DNA of 55,656 nt from Methylobacterium iners. Lineage in GTDB: Bacteria > Pseudomonadota > Alphaproteobacteria > Rhizobiales > Beijerinckiaceae. Below are positions 1-8,922 of the stretch, piece after piece. The position numbers and the translations under genes were made by a program. The stretch covers positions 1-55,656 of the forward strand of contig NZ_BPQP01000074.1 of the NCBI RefSeq assembly GCF_022179305.1, in the 5' to 3' direction. Positions within the stretch are counted from its first letter, which is position 1; each line of letters opens with the position of its first letter. The notes under the pieces are model-generated. The model saw nothing but the letters and a program-made list of their open reading frames with translations. It searched no databases and was not told the origin of the DNA.

Positions 1-1
1 G

Positions 2-103
2 AGGGACCGAGCCTCCGACGCGGGCACCGCCCTGCCGCCCAAAGCCCGCCCGGTCGGTCACCGAACAGACACCCTCAGTGCCAGGCAGCAGGTGACGGAT
101 TAG
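2..103 (+). CDS. Possible 3' end of an upstream gene (partial)
   Basis: An open frame enters from the left edge and ends at a TAG at 101-103. Its 33 codons use mostly G or C in the third position, like real genes here, and the sequence turns AT-richer right after the stop. The visible residues (ending SARQQVTD) match no family I recognise. It may be the tail of a gene lying mostly outside the window, or chance. Confidence 0.3.
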   Translation, partial: RDRASDAGTALPPKARPVGHRTDTLSARQQVTD

Positions 104-232
104 AAACACAGCTTAGGAATAATAGCAAGAGAAATCGTCAGGGCCGCATTAGGATCGGACGTAGCGTGCCCGGCACGGCCTGTTCGCGAATCGGCTTTGA
201 CCGCGGGCGCCCTTCTCGGGCAGAGGGGAGCG

Positions 233-784
233 ATGCGGCCGGCGATCCCTCGAACGACCCTCGTCCTCGGAGGCGCCCGATCGGGCAAGAGCGCCTATGC
301 CGAGCGCCTCATCCAGGCCTGCCCTGCACCCTGGCTCTACCTCGCGACGGCGCAGGCCTTCGACGACGAGATGCGCGAGCGGATCGCCATCCACCGCGAG
401 CGGCGACCTGCCGGTTGGGAAACCAGCGACGTGCCCTTCGACCTGCCCCAGGCCGTGGCGGCCGCGCGGGGGCCCGTCCTCGTCGACTGCCTGACCCTCT
501 GGCTCACGAATCTGATCCTGGCCGAAGCCGACATCGAGGCGGCCGCGCGCGCGCTCGCCGAGGCCTGCGCCGCGGCGGCCGGTCCCCTCGTCCTCGTCTC
601 GAACGAGGTCGGCCTCGGCATCGTGCCCGACAACGCGCTCGCCCGCCGCTTCCGCGACGAGGCGGGCCGCCTGCATCAGCGCCTCGCCACCGCGAGCGAC
701 CGTGTGGTGTTCATGGTCGCGGGCCTGCCCATGGTCGTGAAACCGTCCTCGGAAGGACTGCCGGATGCGCGTATCGCCGATTGA
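233..784 (+). CDS. cobU: Bifunctional adenosylcobinamide kinase / adenosylcobinamide-phosphate guanylyltransferase
   Basis: CobU (CobP in aerobic organisms) phosphorylates adenosylcobinamide and then transfers GMP to it, activating the corrinoid for addition of the lower-ligand nucleotide. The 183-residue protein has the usual family length. A P-loop GGARSGKS lies at residues 13-20, followed by the IHRERRP segment (53-59) whose histidine is the expected guanylylation site, and by the conserved DCLTLWLTNL. The ATG at 233 is chosen over one at 197 because a purine-rich ribosome site (GAGGGGAG, 222-229) precedes it and the P-loop normally sits near the N-terminus. It is the first of five cobalamin genes in the first 7 kb and is separated from cobO by a palindromic repeat. 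I see no cobalamin riboswitch upstream. Confidence 0.93.
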   Translation: MRPAIPRTTLVLGGARSGKSAYAERLIQACPAPWLYLATAQAFDDEMRERIAIHRERRPAGWETSDVPFDLPQAVAAARGPVLVDCLTLWLTNLILAEADIEAAARALAEACAAAAGPLVLVSNEVGLGIVPDNALARRFRDEAGRLHQRLATASDRVVFMVAGLPMVVKPSSEGLPDARIAD

Positions 785-830
785 CGAAACCTCCGGGCGC
801 CTCCGCGACGCTCAGCGCAGGAGTCGCGGG

Positions 831-930
831 TCCCCTCTCCTGCAAGGAGAGGGACAGGGTGAGGTGTGGAGGCTTTCCGGAGAGGTCACACACCTCACCC
901 CAACCCTCTCCTTCCAGGAGAGGGAGCCCG
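831..930. repeat. Palindromic intergenic repeat with nested hairpins
   Basis: Two small hairpins, CCCTCTCCTGCAAGGAGAGGG-like on the left and CCCTCTCCTTCCAGGAGAGGG-like on the right, flank a longer pairing between GGGTGAGGTGTG and CACACCTCACCC. The unit can therefore fold into a branched cruciform. It fills most of the gap between cobU and cobO and carries no credible gene. It resembles in design, but not in exact sequence, the repeats at 19.7, 23.7, 25.1 and 43.2 kb. Confidence 0.8.
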
Positions 931-991
931 TCGCGTTGACCGCAAAACACGAACACGCACCCTCGGAGCGAGGCACGTCCGGAGCCACGGC

Positions 992-1594
992 ATGAGCGAC
1001 GACGAAGCGCGCCACCGCGAGAAGATGGCCAAGCGCAAGGCGGTGCAGGACGCGGAGGTGGCGGCCAAGACGATCGAGAAGGGACTCCTCATCGTCAATA
1101 CCGGCCCCGGCAAGGGCAAGACCACGGCGGCGCTCGGCCTGATGCTGCGGGCGCTGGGCCACGGCTGGCGGGTCGGCGTGGTGCAGTTCATCAAGGGCGC
1201 CTGGGACACGGGCGAGCGCCGGGCGCTGGCTGCGTTCGGCGACCGGATCGCCTGGCACACGCTGGGCGAGGGCTTCACCTGGGAGACCCAGGACAGGGCC
1301 CGCGACATCGCGGCGGCCGAGCAGGCCTGGGCGCAGGCGCTCGCCCTGATGGCCGATCCAGGCATCCGGCTCGTGGTGCTGGACGAGCTCAACATCGCCC
1401 TGCGCTACGACTACCTGCCCCTCGACGCCGTGGTCGGCGCCCTGCAGGCGCGCCGCCCCGATCTCCACGTCGTCGTCACCGGCCGCAACGCCAAGCCGGC
1501 ACTCGTCGAGGCGGCCGACCTCGTCACCGAGATGGGCATCGTGAAGCATCACTTCGCCTCGGGCGTGAAGGCTCAGGCGGGAATCGAGTTCTGA
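992..1594 (+). CDS. cobO: Cob(I)yrinic acid a,c-diamide adenosyltransferase
   Basis: CobO (CobA/BtuR family) transfers the 5'-deoxyadenosyl group of ATP to the cobalt of the corrin ring, making the adenosylated corrinoid used by later steps. The 200-residue protein has the family's N-terminal basic segment and the inverted P-loop GPGKGKTTAALG starting at residue 38. VVQFIKGAWDTGE, LDELNIALRYDYL and VVTGRNAKPALVEAADLVTEM are near-diagnostic. The frame is open upstream through the palindromic repeat, but the ATG at 992 fits the family start and follows a GGAG at 981-984. It lies downstream of cobU in the same direction and is probably co-transcribed. Confidence 0.95.
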   Translation: MSDDEARHREKMAKRKAVQDAEVAAKTIEKGLLIVNTGPGKGKTTAALGLMLRALGHGWRVGVVQFIKGAWDTGERRALAAFGDRIAWHTLGEGFTWETQDRARDIAAAEQAWAQALALMADPGIRLVVLDELNIALRYDYLPLDAVVGALQARRPDLHVVVTGRNAKPALVEAADLVTEMGIVKHHFASGVKAQAGIEF

Positions 1595-1602
1595 CGCGCC
1601 GC

Positions 1603-2352
1603 TCAGAGCCGGGCCGGGGCGAGGTCGGGCAGGGGAAGCGTGATCCGCACATGCGTGCCGGGCAAGGCGGGCAGCCACTCGATCGTCGCGCGGACCTGGC
1701 GCACCATCGCTTCGATCAGCGTGGTGCCGAAACCGCTTCGCGGGCGGTCGCCTCCCGGCATGCCGGTCCCGTCGTCGCGCACGGAGATCTCGCAGGTGCC
1801 AGGACCCCGCCTCACGTCGATGCGAAGCGCGCCGCCCCGTCCGGGCGGAAACGCGTGCTTGAGGGCGTTGGTGACGGTCTCGTTGATGACGAGCGCGACG
1901 GGGGCGGCGGCGTCCGGGCCGATCATCGCGCTCTCGACCGCGAGCACGAGGGCGATGTCCTCCCGGCCCGCGGCCGTGACGAGGTTCGTGGCGATCTCCC
2001 GGATGAGGTCGCCGATGTCCACCGAGTCGGAGTTCGTGGCGTCCTGCAGCCGCTGATGCACTAGGCCGACCGCGTCGACCCGCTCGACCATGTCCTGCAG
2101 GGCGGCCTGCACGCCGGCATCCGGGGCGCTCGCCCGCTGGATCAGCAGCATCGCGCTGATCATCTGGAGGTTGTTTTTGACCCGGTGATCGGCCTCGTGC
2201 AGGAGCAGGGTGCTTCGGCGCAGCGCCTCCTCCAGGTGCCGGGTCCGGCGCCGCACCAGGCGCTCGACGTCCGCATCCCGCCGCGATCTCTCCCTGGGCG
2301 ATCCAGGGTAGACGGAGGCCTCACCCTCGGCGCATGCCCGCACAGCCTTCAT
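1603..2352 (-). CDS. Soluble sensor histidine kinase, HisKA_2/HWE-like
   Basis: A 249-residue histidine kinase with no transmembrane segment and no recognisable sensor domain. After a short charged helix comes the phosphoacceptor region HEADHRVKNNLQMI, with the predicted phosphorylated histidine at about residue 56, then a HATPase_c domain with N-box VINETVTNALKHAF and G-box DDGTGMPGG. This arrangement is typical of the HisKA_2 kinases of alphaproteobacteria, many of which act in general stress or light signalling. A GTG at 2364 is an alternative start. It is convergent with cobO, only 8 bases from its stop, and divergent from cobQ. No response regulator is adjacent, so its partner is unknown. 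Confidence 0.88.
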   Translation of the reverse strand: MKAVRACAEGEASVYPGSPRERSRRDADVERLVRRRTRHLEEALRRSTLLLHEADHRVKNNLQMISAMLLIQRASAPDAGVQAALQDMVERVDAVGLVHQRLQDATNSDSVDIGDLIREIATNLVTAAGREDIALVLAVESAMIGPDAAAPVALVINETVTNALKHAFPPGRGGALRIDVRRGPGTCEISVRDDGTGMPGGDRPRSGFGTTLIEAMVRQVRATIEWLPALPGTHVRITLPLPDLAPARL

Positions 2353-2592
2353 CCGCCAATCCACAAGTCCGCAACAAGGCGGCGCTTCATTCAGCTCACT
2401 TTAACGTTACCAGGCTTCCCGGCACAGCAACAAGGCCACGACCCAGATCTCGCGCGATATTCCCCAACGTTTATTCGAGTCTCGTCACGCACGACTGGCA
2501 TTTCCACGGGGATAAGCGAAGGGTCAGGCTTAACATTAATCAATCATTAACCCTTGTTTTACGCCAGGAGACGAACGGAGATTCTGGAGCAC

Positions 2593-4044
2593 GTGCCTGC
2601 TACCGCATTCATGATTCAGGGAACCGGCTCCGATGTCGGCAAGTCGCTGGTCGTCGCCGGCCTTGCCCGCGCCTTCGCGCGGCGCGGGATGCGGGTGCGG
2701 CCGTTCAAGCCCCAGAACATGTCGAACAACGCCGCGGTCACGGCCGATGGCGGCGAGATCGGGCGGGCGCAGGCCCTGCAGGCGCGCGCCGCGGGCATCG
2801 CCCCCTCCGTCCACATGAACCCGGTCCTGTTGAAGCCTCAGAGCGAGACGGGCTCGCAGATCGTCGTCCAGGGCCGCGTCGCCGGCACGGCCGGTGCCCG
2901 CGACTACCAGGCCTGGAAGCCGCGCCTGATGGGACACGTGCTCGACAGCTTCGAGCGCCTGCGCGCGGAGGCCGACCTCGTCATCGTCGAGGGCGCGGGC
3001 TCGGCCTCGGAGGTCAACCTGCGGGCCGGCGACATCGCGAATATGGGCTTTGCCCGCGCCACCGGAACGCCGGTGATCCTCCTGGGCGATATCGACCGGG
3101 GCGGCGTGATCGCGAGCCTCGTGGGCACCCGCGCCGTGCTCGACGAGGACGACGCGGCGATGATCCGGGGCTTTCTCGTCAACCGCTTCCGGGGCGATCC
3201 GAGCCTGTTCGACGACGGCATGGCGCTGATCGCGGCGCGCACGGGCTGGCCGGGCTTCGGCCTGATCCCGCACTTCCCTGAGGCCGCGCAGCTGCCCGCC
3301 GAGGACATCCTGGGGCTTGCGGGCTCCCTCCCCCCGGCAGGCGGGCGCGTCGTGGCGGTGCCGATCCTGCCGAGAATCGCGAATTTCGACGACCTCGACC
3401 CGCTCCGGGCCGAGCCCGGACTCGGCGTCGTGCTGGTGCGGCCGGGCGAGCCGATCCCGGTGGCCGACCTCGTGCTCCTGCCGGGCTCGAAGACGACCAT
3501 CGACGACCTCGAATTCCTTCGCGCGCAGGGGTGGGACATCGACATCCAGGCCCATGTCCGCCGGGGCGGCCGGGTGCTCGGCCTCTGCGGCGGCTATCAG
3601 ATGCTGGGTCGCCGGATCGACGATCCCCACGGCGTCGAGGGTCCGCCCTGCTCGGTCCCCGGCCTCGGCCTCCTTGACGTCGAGACCGTGATGGCGCCGC
3701 TCAAGCGCCTCGAGGCGGTGCGCGGCACGAGCCTGGCCGACGGCCAGCCCTTCGCCGGCTACGAGATCCATGTCGGGGCGACGTCCGGCCCCGACGCGGA
3801 CCGGCCGCTCCTGCGCCTCGCCGACGGTCGGCTCGACGGCGCGACCTCGCCGGACGGGCGGGTCTGCGGCACCTACGTCCACGGCCTCTTCGCCGACGAC
3901 CGTCAGCGGGCGGCTTGGCTCGGACGCCTCGGCGCGACGGCGGGCGGCGCCGGTTACGAGGCCGGGATCGAGGCGGTGCTCGACCGCCTCGCCGACCATC
4001 TCGAGGCCCATGTCGATTGCGAGCGCCTCCTCGCCCTGCGCTGA
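2593..4044 (+). CDS. cobQ: Cobyric acid synthase
   Basis: CobQ amidates four side chains of adenosylcobyrinic acid a,c-diamide using glutamine and ATP. An N-terminal dethiobiotin-synthetase-like ATPase domain begins with GTGSDVGKS (residues 10-18) and includes [11 protein letters not shown] and [10 protein letters not shown]-terminal class I glutamine amidotransferase domain has its nucleophile Cys332 in [10 protein letters not shown] and His430 in TYVHGLF. The 483-residue length is normal. The start is uncertain: GTG at 2593 is preferred because of the purine-rich stretch upstream, with ATG at 2611 and TTG at 2554 as alternatives. It is divergent from the kinase gene across about 240 AT-richer bases that presumably hold both promoters. 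Confidence 0.95.
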   Translation: MPATAFMIQGTGSDVGKSLVVAGLARAFARRGMRVRPFKPQNMSNNAAVTADGGEIGRAQALQARAAGIAPSVHMNPVLLKPQSETGSQIVVQGRVAGTAGARDYQAWKPRLMGHVLDSFERLRAEADLVIVEGAGSASEVNLRAGDIANMGFARATGTPVILLGDIDRGGVIASLVGTRAVLDEDDAAMIRGFLVNRFRGDPSLFDDGMALIAARTGWPGFGLIPHFPEAAQLPAEDILGLAGSLPPAGGRVVAVPILPRIANFDDLDPLRAEPGLGVVLVRPGEPIPVADLVLLPGSKTTIDDLEFLRAQGWDIDIQAHVRRGGRVLGLCGGYQMLGRRIDDPHGVEGPPCSVPGLGLLDVETVMAPLKRLEAVRGTSLADGQPFAGYEIHVGATSGPDADRPLLRLADGRLDGATSPDGRVCGTYVHGLFADDRQRAAWLGRLGATAGGAGYEAGIEAVLDRLADHLEAHVDCERLLALR

Positions 4045-4047
4045 GGC

Positions 4048-5118
4048 TCAGGGCAGGGCGTAGGCGCGCGGCGCGCCGTTCGGGAGGGAATCGAAGAAGA
4101 CGAGCAGGCGGCCGGGCTCGACCAGGGCGATCGCCTCGGGCTTGCCCTCGTCCTCCGCCTCGCGCAGCTCCGGGAGCCGGCCGAGCCGGGTCGTCGCGCC
4201 GGTCAGCGGGTCGAGGCCGATCAGGCCGTAGCCCACCTCCTGCTCCTGCGCCGGCCCCGTCAGGACGAGGAGCCGGCCGTCCGGCAGGGGCGTCAGGTCG
4301 CGGATGCCGGTGCGCTTGCCGGTCGCGATCGGGATCAGTCTCGGCTCGGCCTGCAGGGCGGCGTGGCCGGGCGCGAACAGGGCCTCGACCGGCACCGTGA
4401 CGAGGAAGGCCTCGCCGTCCAGCGTCGGCGCCCGCAGGCCGGCATGCAGGGTCCCCGCGACGACGGCGAGGCCCTCGACGTTCAACCCCCGGGAGTGCGC
4501 GCCCTTGGACCGCGACTGGAGGTCGACCGCGAAGAACTCGCGCAGCGGCGCGGGCGCGCGCAGGGCGTCGGAGAAGCGGTAGGTCGTCTCCACCGGCTCG
4601 CGGCCGGTCGGCGGGCTCGATCCGTCGAAGCGGATGCGGGCCAGGACGAAGGCCGAGAGCTTGAACGTGTTCCCGCGCCGGGAACAGCCATGCGAGCCGA
4701 TGACATAGAAGTACGGGGCCGCGTAGGCGATGCCCTCCCCGTCCAGTTCCGAGAAGCGGCCCTTCCCCTCGGAGCAGCGGTGCTCAGTCGGCGCCGTCCC
4801 GAGTGTGGCCGCCGAGGGCTCCGCGCCGACGAGCCGGATCTCCGGCCCGGGCCTGATCGTCGTCCCCTCGATGGTGACGAATTGCGCGCCCGCGTTCTCG
4901 TCGTTGACGAGGAGGCAGTGCCGGGGTCCGGACGCGGCCGGCAGGCAGGCGATCCCGCTGATGTCGTTGGCGGGTTCCGATCCGCCGCCGGCGAGATCCT
5001 TGGACAGGATGTACCCGGGTCCGACCTGCGCCAAGGCGTCCTCCCGGGCCGCGGCCGATCCCGCCCCGATCGCCAGGACGGCGAGACTCACCGCAATCCC
5101 CAACCCTCTCCGGATCAT
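4048..5118 (-). CDS. Secreted DUF3616-like beta-propeller protein
   Basis: A 356-residue protein with a clear signal peptide (MIRRGLGIAVSLAVLAIGAG, cleavage near AAAREDA), so it should act in the periplasm. The body has repeated strand patterns such as DISGIACLP, LDGEGIAYA, NVEGLAVVAG and IRDLTPLPDGRLLVLTG, as in DUF3616 proteins, which are predicted beta-propellers of unknown function. It is convergent with cobQ, 3 bases from its stop, and lies in the same direction as cobD about 30 bases downstream of it. Location within the cobalamin cluster is suggestive, but nothing in the sequence proves a corrinoid role. Confidence 0.82.
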   Translation of the reverse strand: MIRRGLGIAVSLAVLAIGAGSAAAREDALAQVGPGYILSKDLAGGGSEPANDISGIACLPAASGPRHCLLVNDENAGAQFVTIEGTTIRPGPEIRLVGAEPSAATLGTAPTEHRCSEGKGRFSELDGEGIAYAAPYFYVIGSHGCSRRGNTFKLSAFVLARIRFDGSSPPTGREPVETTYRFSDALRAPAPLREFFAVDLQSRSKGAHSRGLNVEGLAVVAGTLHAGLRAPTLDGEAFLVTVPVEALFAPGHAALQAEPRLIPIATGKRTGIRDLTPLPDGRLLVLTGPAQEQEVGYGLIGLDPLTGATTRLGRLPELREAEDEGKPEAIALVEPGRLLVFFDSLPNGAPRAYALP

Positions 5119-5148
5119 CGCCCGCCCTCCCGTGAGGCCGGGCTTGTA

Positions 5149-6153
5149 TCAGGGAATGCCCGCGCTTCCAGCGAGGGCCGCGAGGCCTACGACGAGGGCG
5201 AAGAGGAGGAGGCAGGCCGTCCGGTAGAGCGCCAGCGCCCGGTCCACGTCGCCGGCCCGGGCCTCGGGTCGCCCGTCCCCCATCCAGGCATCGTCGACGC
5301 GGACGCTCCCGTAGATGCGGGGTCCTGCCAGCCGCAGGCCGAGCGCGCCGGCCATGGCGGCCTCGGGCCACCCCGCATTCGGCGAGCGATGGGCGCCGGC
5401 GTCGCGGGCCACGGCGCGCCAGGCCCCCGTCGCCGAGGCCTTCCGGTGGAGCAGGGCCGCCGCGATGATCAGCCCGGCCGCCAGCCGGGAGGCCGGGAGG
5501 TTCACGAGGTCGTCGAGGCGGGCCGAGGCCCAGCCGAAGGCCTCGTGGCGCGGCGTGCGATGGCCGATCATGCTGTCGGCGGTGTTGATCGCCTTGTAGA
5601 GGACGCCCCCGGTCAGCCCGCCGGCCCCGATCCAGAAGGCCGGGGCCACGATCCCGTCGGAGAAGTTCTCGGCCAGGCTCTCGATCGCGGCGCGGCAGAT
5701 CCCCGCCTCGTCGAGGCTGTCGGGATCGCGCCCGACGATCATCGCGACGGCGCCCCGGCCGCCTGCCAGCCCGTCGGCGCGCAGCCCCTCGGGCACGCGG
5801 GCGACGTGCTCGTGGAGGCTGCGCTGCGCCGGCAGCGTGGCGCAGAGCACGCCGGTCAGGAGGAGGCTGATGAGGGGCCCGCCGGCCCCGGCGAGGGCCG
5901 TCAGGGCGAGCGCGGCCGCGCCGGCGACGGTGAGCAGGATGAGGACGGCCGCCACACCTCCTGCCCGTCGCGCGGGGGGGCTGCCCCGGTTCAGCCCTCG
6001 GTCGAGGGCGGCGATGAGCGCCCCGATCCACGTGACAGGATGGCCGAGCGCCCTGTAGAGCCGGTCCGGATAGCCGGCCGCGGCCTCGAGGGCGAGCGCG
6101 AGGGCCAGGATGGGAAGCGTGTCGGGCGGATGGATCAGGGCGGTCCAGGGCAT
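5149..6153 (-). CDS. cobD: Adenosylcobinamide-phosphate synthase, membrane subunit (CobD/CbiB)
   Basis: CobD joins aminopropanol or its phosphate to adenosylcobyric acid, making adenosylcobinamide (phosphate) at the inner membrane. The 334-residue protein has several hydrophobic segments and family signatures: HPVTWIGALI near the N-terminus, ESLAENFSDGIVAPAFW, YKAINTADSMIGH and RSPNAGWPEAAMAGALGLRL. The ATG at 6153 fits the family start. The frame is open upstream on this strand, but that extension is antisense to cobC. The first 24 bases overlap the 5' end of divergent cobC, so the two genes' control regions must lie within each other. Confidence 0.94.
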   Translation of the reverse strand: MPWTALIHPPDTLPILALALALEAAAGYPDRLYRALGHPVTWIGALIAALDRGLNRGSPPARRAGGVAAVLILLTVAGAAALALTALAGAGGPLISLLLTGVLCATLPAQRSLHEHVARVPEGLRADGLAGGRGAVAMIVGRDPDSLDEAGICRAAIESLAENFSDGIVAPAFWIGAGGLTGGVLYKAINTADSMIGHRTPRHEAFGWASARLDDLVNLPASRLAAGLIIAAALLHRKASATGAWRAVARDAGAHRSPNAGWPEAAMAGALGLRLAGPRIYGSVRVDDAWMGDGRPEARAGDVDRALALYRTACLLLFALVVGLAALAGSAGIP

Positions 6154-7149
6154 CGTGTCTCGCGAGGGCGCGCGCCGATCGCGCATGGCGGCGACCTCGA
6201 CGCGGCCAGGCTGCTGTTTCCGGGCGCGCCCGAGCCCTGGATCGATCTCTCGACCGGCATCAACCCGGTCCCCTACCCGCTGCCGCCGATCGAGGCCAGC
6301 GCCTTCCGCCGCCTGCCTCCGGCCGGGGCGCTGAGCCGCCTGCGCGAGGCGGCGTCGGTCGCCTATGGCTGCGGCGATCCCGCCTGCCTCGTCCCCGCAC
6401 CCGGCACCCAGATCCTGATCGAGGCGCTCCCGCGCCTGCGCCCTCCGGGCCGGGTGGCGGTGATCGCCCCGACCTACGAGGAGCATGAAGCGGCCTGGAG
6501 GCGCGGCGGACACCACGTCGCCGCGGTGCCGAGGCTGGAGGAGGCCGGGGATGCCGACGTCGTCGTCCTCGTCAACCCCAACAATCCCGATGGCCGGACC
6601 TGGCCCGCCGCGCGGCTTCTGGCCTTCGCCGGCGCGCGGCCTCGGGACAGCCTCCTCGTCGTCGACGAGGCCTTCGCGGATCTCGTGCCGGGCGACTCGC
6701 TCGCGCCGCACCTGCGCGGGGGAATCGTGGTGCTCCGCTCCTTCGGCAAGACCTACGGCCTTGCGGGCATCCGGCTCGGCTTCGCGCTGGCCGAGCCCGA
6801 TCTCGCGGCCCGGATCGCCGCCTCGCTCGGGCCCTGGGCCGTCTCGGGGCCTGCCCTGGCGGTCGGCACCGCGGCGCTGGCGGATCACGCATGGCGCCTC
6901 GAGGCCGGCGCGGCGCGGGGTCGCGACGCGGCGCGGCTCGACCGCCTGATCGAACGGGCCGGCGGTTCCCTCGTCGGCGGCACGACGCTCTTCCGCACGG
7001 CGGATTTCCCCGACGCCGCCGGCCTGTTCCGGCGGCTCGGCGAGGCCGGGATCTACGTCCGCCGCTTCGAGGCCGCGCCCGCCCGCCTGCGCTTCGGGCT
7101 GCCGGCGGACAAGGGGGAATGGTGCCGCCTCGCCCGCATCCTCAAGTAG
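6130..7149 (+). CDS. cobC: Threonine-phosphate decarboxylase-like aminotransferase
   Basis: CobC is a class I/II PLP enzyme that decarboxylates L-threonine phosphate to aminopropanol phosphate, the linker attached by CobD. Visible are the family N-terminus HGGDLDAARLLFPGAPEPW and LSTGINPVPYPLP, the substrate region NPNNPDGR, VVDEAFADL, and the PLP lysine Lys207 in SFGKTYGLAGIRLGF. The 339-residue length is normal. ATG 6130 is the only in-frame start that keeps the conserved N-terminus, and it forces a 24-base antisense overlap with the start of cobD. Its 3' end overlaps the stop of the opposing MFS gene by 8 bases. Confidence 0.93.
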   Translation: MDQGGPGHRVSRGRAPIAHGGDLDAARLLFPGAPEPWIDLSTGINPVPYPLPPIEASAFRRLPPAGALSRLREAASVAYGCGDPACLVPAPGTQILIEALPRLRPPGRVAVIAPTYEEHEAAWRRGGHHVAAVPRLEEAGDADVVVLVNPNNPDGRTWPAARLLAFAGARPRDSLLVVDEAFADLVPGDSLAPHLRGGIVVLRSFGKTYGLAGIRLGFALAEPDLAARIAASLGPWAVSGPALAVGTAALADHAWRLEAGAARGRDAARLDRLIERAGGSLVGGTTLFRTADFPDAAGLFRRLGEAGIYVRRFEAAPARLRFGLPADKGEWCRLARILK

Positions 7150-8332
7150 CGCCGGTCCGGTCGCGGAGCGCCACGAGGAGCGCCGCCCCCGCGAAGGCGC
7201 CGCCCACGGCGCAGACCCCGGACCAGCCGAAGCTGAGGAAGGCCTGCGAGCCGGCGAAGGCGCCGAGCGCCCCGAACACGAACATCACCGTGAACAGGAC
7301 CGTGTTGATGCGGCCCCGCGCGCCCGGAACGAGGGCGTAGGCGCGGGTCTGGTTGGCGATGAGCGCGCCGTTGAGGCCGATGTCGACGAGGAGCACGCCG
7401 ATGCCGACGGCGATCAGCGAGGCCGCGCCGGCCAGCCACAGCACGGCGAAGGCCGCCACCACGCAGAGGCTGCCCGCGACGACGACCGGCCGCGCGCCGC
7501 GCTCGTCCGTGTAGCGGCCCGACAGCGGCGCGATGAGGGCGCCGACCACGCCGATGACGCCGAACAGCCCGGCGCCCGCCGCGCTGAGGTTGAAGGGCGG
7601 CACCTCGACGAGGAGCGCGAGCGTCGCCCAGAAGGCGTTGAAGCCCGCGAAGAGAAGGGCCTGGGACAGGCTCGCCCGGCGCAGGATCGGCTGATCGCGC
7701 ACGAGGTGGAGGATCGAGACCATCAGCGCGCGGTAGCGCAGGGGCCGCGTCGGCAGCCGCGGCAGGGTCGCGGCCGCGACGCCCGCCATCGCCAGCGCGA
7801 TGCCGGACGCGGCCAGGAACACGGCGCGCCAGCCGAGATGCGCGCCGACGAAGCCGCTCAGCGTGCGGGCCAGCAGGATGCCGCTGAGGAGCCCCGTCAT
7901 CACCTGGCCGACGACGCGTCCGCGCACGGCGTCGGGCGCGAGCTCGGCCGCGAAGGGCACGGCCTGCTGGGCTGCCGAGGACAGGAACCCCATCGCCAGG
8001 CTTGCACCCACCAGGACCGCGAGGTTCGGGCTGGCGCCGGCGACGAGGAGGGCCGCGCCGAGGCCGATCAGCTGCCCGATGATCAGGCTGCGGCGCGAGA
8101 GGCTGTCGCCCAGCGGCACGAGGCCGAGGATGCCGAGTCCGTAGCCGACGAGGCAGGCGGTCGGGACCAGGAGCGCGGCCCGCTCCCCGTACTCGGCCAC
8201 GAGAAGGGCGAGCAGCGGCTGGTTGTAGTAGATGTTGGCGACCGCGCCGCCCGCGATTAGGGTCAGACCGATTCGCGCCCGCGTCGTCAGCCCGTGCGGC
8301 GCTTCGACACCGGACGCCCCATTCCCGCTCAA
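7142..8332 (-). CDS. MFS transporter, probable drug/metabolite exporter
   Basis: A 396-residue, 12-helix major facilitator protein. ANIYYNQPLLALL in helix 1 and LGDSLSRRSLI in the loop after helix 2 match the family of small proton-driven exporters that includes E. coli NepI-like and sugar-efflux proteins. The substrate cannot be read from sequence. The start is assigned to a TTG at 8332 with a weak ribosome site, so it may be slightly wrong; helix 1 begins near residue 18. It is convergent with cobC, overlapping by 8 bases. Confidence 0.88.
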   Translation of the reverse strand: MSGNGASGVEAPHGLTTRARIGLTLIAGGAVANIYYNQPLLALLVAEYGERAALLVPTACLVGYGLGILGLVPLGDSLSRRSLIIGQLIGLGAALLVAGASPNLAVLVGASLAMGFLSSAAQQAVPFAAELAPDAVRGRVVGQVMTGLLSGILLARTLSGFVGAHLGWRAVFLAASGIALAMAGVAAATLPRLPTRPLRYRALMVSILHLVRDQPILRRASLSQALLFAGFNAFWATLALLVEVPPFNLSAAGAGLFGVIGVVGALIAPLSGRYTDERGARPVVVAGSLCVVAAFAVLWLAGAASLIAVGIGVLLVDIGLNGALIANQTRAYALVPGARGRINTVLFTVMFVFGALGAFAGSQAFLSFGWSGVCAVGGAFAGAALLVALRDRTGAT

Positions 8333-8367
8333 AGTTCAGCCATCGCGGACCTATCTCCTGGATGAGG

Positions 8368-8387
8368 CGGACGCGCGAAAGCGTCCG
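8368..8387. repeat. GC-rich hairpin upstream of the MFS gene
   Basis: CGGACGC and GCGTCCG pair perfectly around a six-base GCGAAA loop. The hairpin lies between the MFS gene start and the small gene at 8521, so it does not follow an obvious transcript end in either direction. It could be a weak terminator, a leader structure or a protein site. Confidence 0.45.
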
Positions 8388-8520
8388 GTTTCATGTGGAA
8401 CGGCAACGGATTGATAGCGACGACTCGTTCGATGGCCCCGGAAATCCGGTGTGCGGCCCTTGGAAAGCGTCCGGCATTGCGATCTGATCCGATCCGTCGT
8501 CATTTTGAGGGAAGTCCGGC

Positions 8521-8718
8521 ATGTCGCGTTATCGCGTCAACTTCGCCAAGGAGATCCTGGGTGTGCCCTTCACGATCGGGTGCGTCGAGATCGCGAGGGC
8601 CCGGGACGCGGAGCGCGCGCTTCGTGCGGCCGAGCTGCGCTTCGCCAGGCTCTACGGCCTCGACGACTGGCGCGAGCGCGCCGACCGGGCCGTGATCGAG
8701 AGCCGGGCCGGGATCTGA
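8521..8718 (+). CDS. Small conserved-type hypothetical protein (65 aa)
   Basis: A 65-residue protein, MSRYRVNFAKEILGVPF at the start, with an N-terminal strand-like half and a charged helical C-terminal half (about residues 30-60). A GAGGGA ribosome site sits 8 to 10 bases before the ATG, and GC is high at third positions, supporting a real gene. It has no signal peptide or membrane segment. I do not recognise a family. It is followed by about 200 bases without a gene before the malonyl-CoA decarboxylase gene. Confidence 0.65.
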   Translation: MSRYRVNFAKEILGVPFTIGCVEIARARDAERALRAAELRFARLYGLDDWRERADRAVIESRAGI

Positions 8719-8922
8719 GCGGATCGCGTCGGGCGGCCCCGCCGAGATCGTGGCGGGTGCGTCCGCCTCGGCGATCCCCGCGAAAGCGGCCGGGGCCTTC
8801 GTTCTTGGTCGTTCCGCTCTGGCCCTCGGCAGCGAGGCGTCATACATCTCGGCGACGCTGGTAGACCGATGGCGCCGCTTCGGGCCGGTCGGGTATGACG
8901 GCGGTGGGGCAGGCGGCGTGTC

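Noticed and set aside
1-232. A cobalamin riboswitch before cobU
   Set aside because: GCCAGGCAGCAGGTGACGG recalls parts of a B12 box, but the conserved GCCACTG and the AGACCTGCC element are missing on both strands.
4363-6129. A long extension upstream of cobC
   Set aside because: It is antisense to the DUF3616 and cobD genes and has shadow-frame composition.
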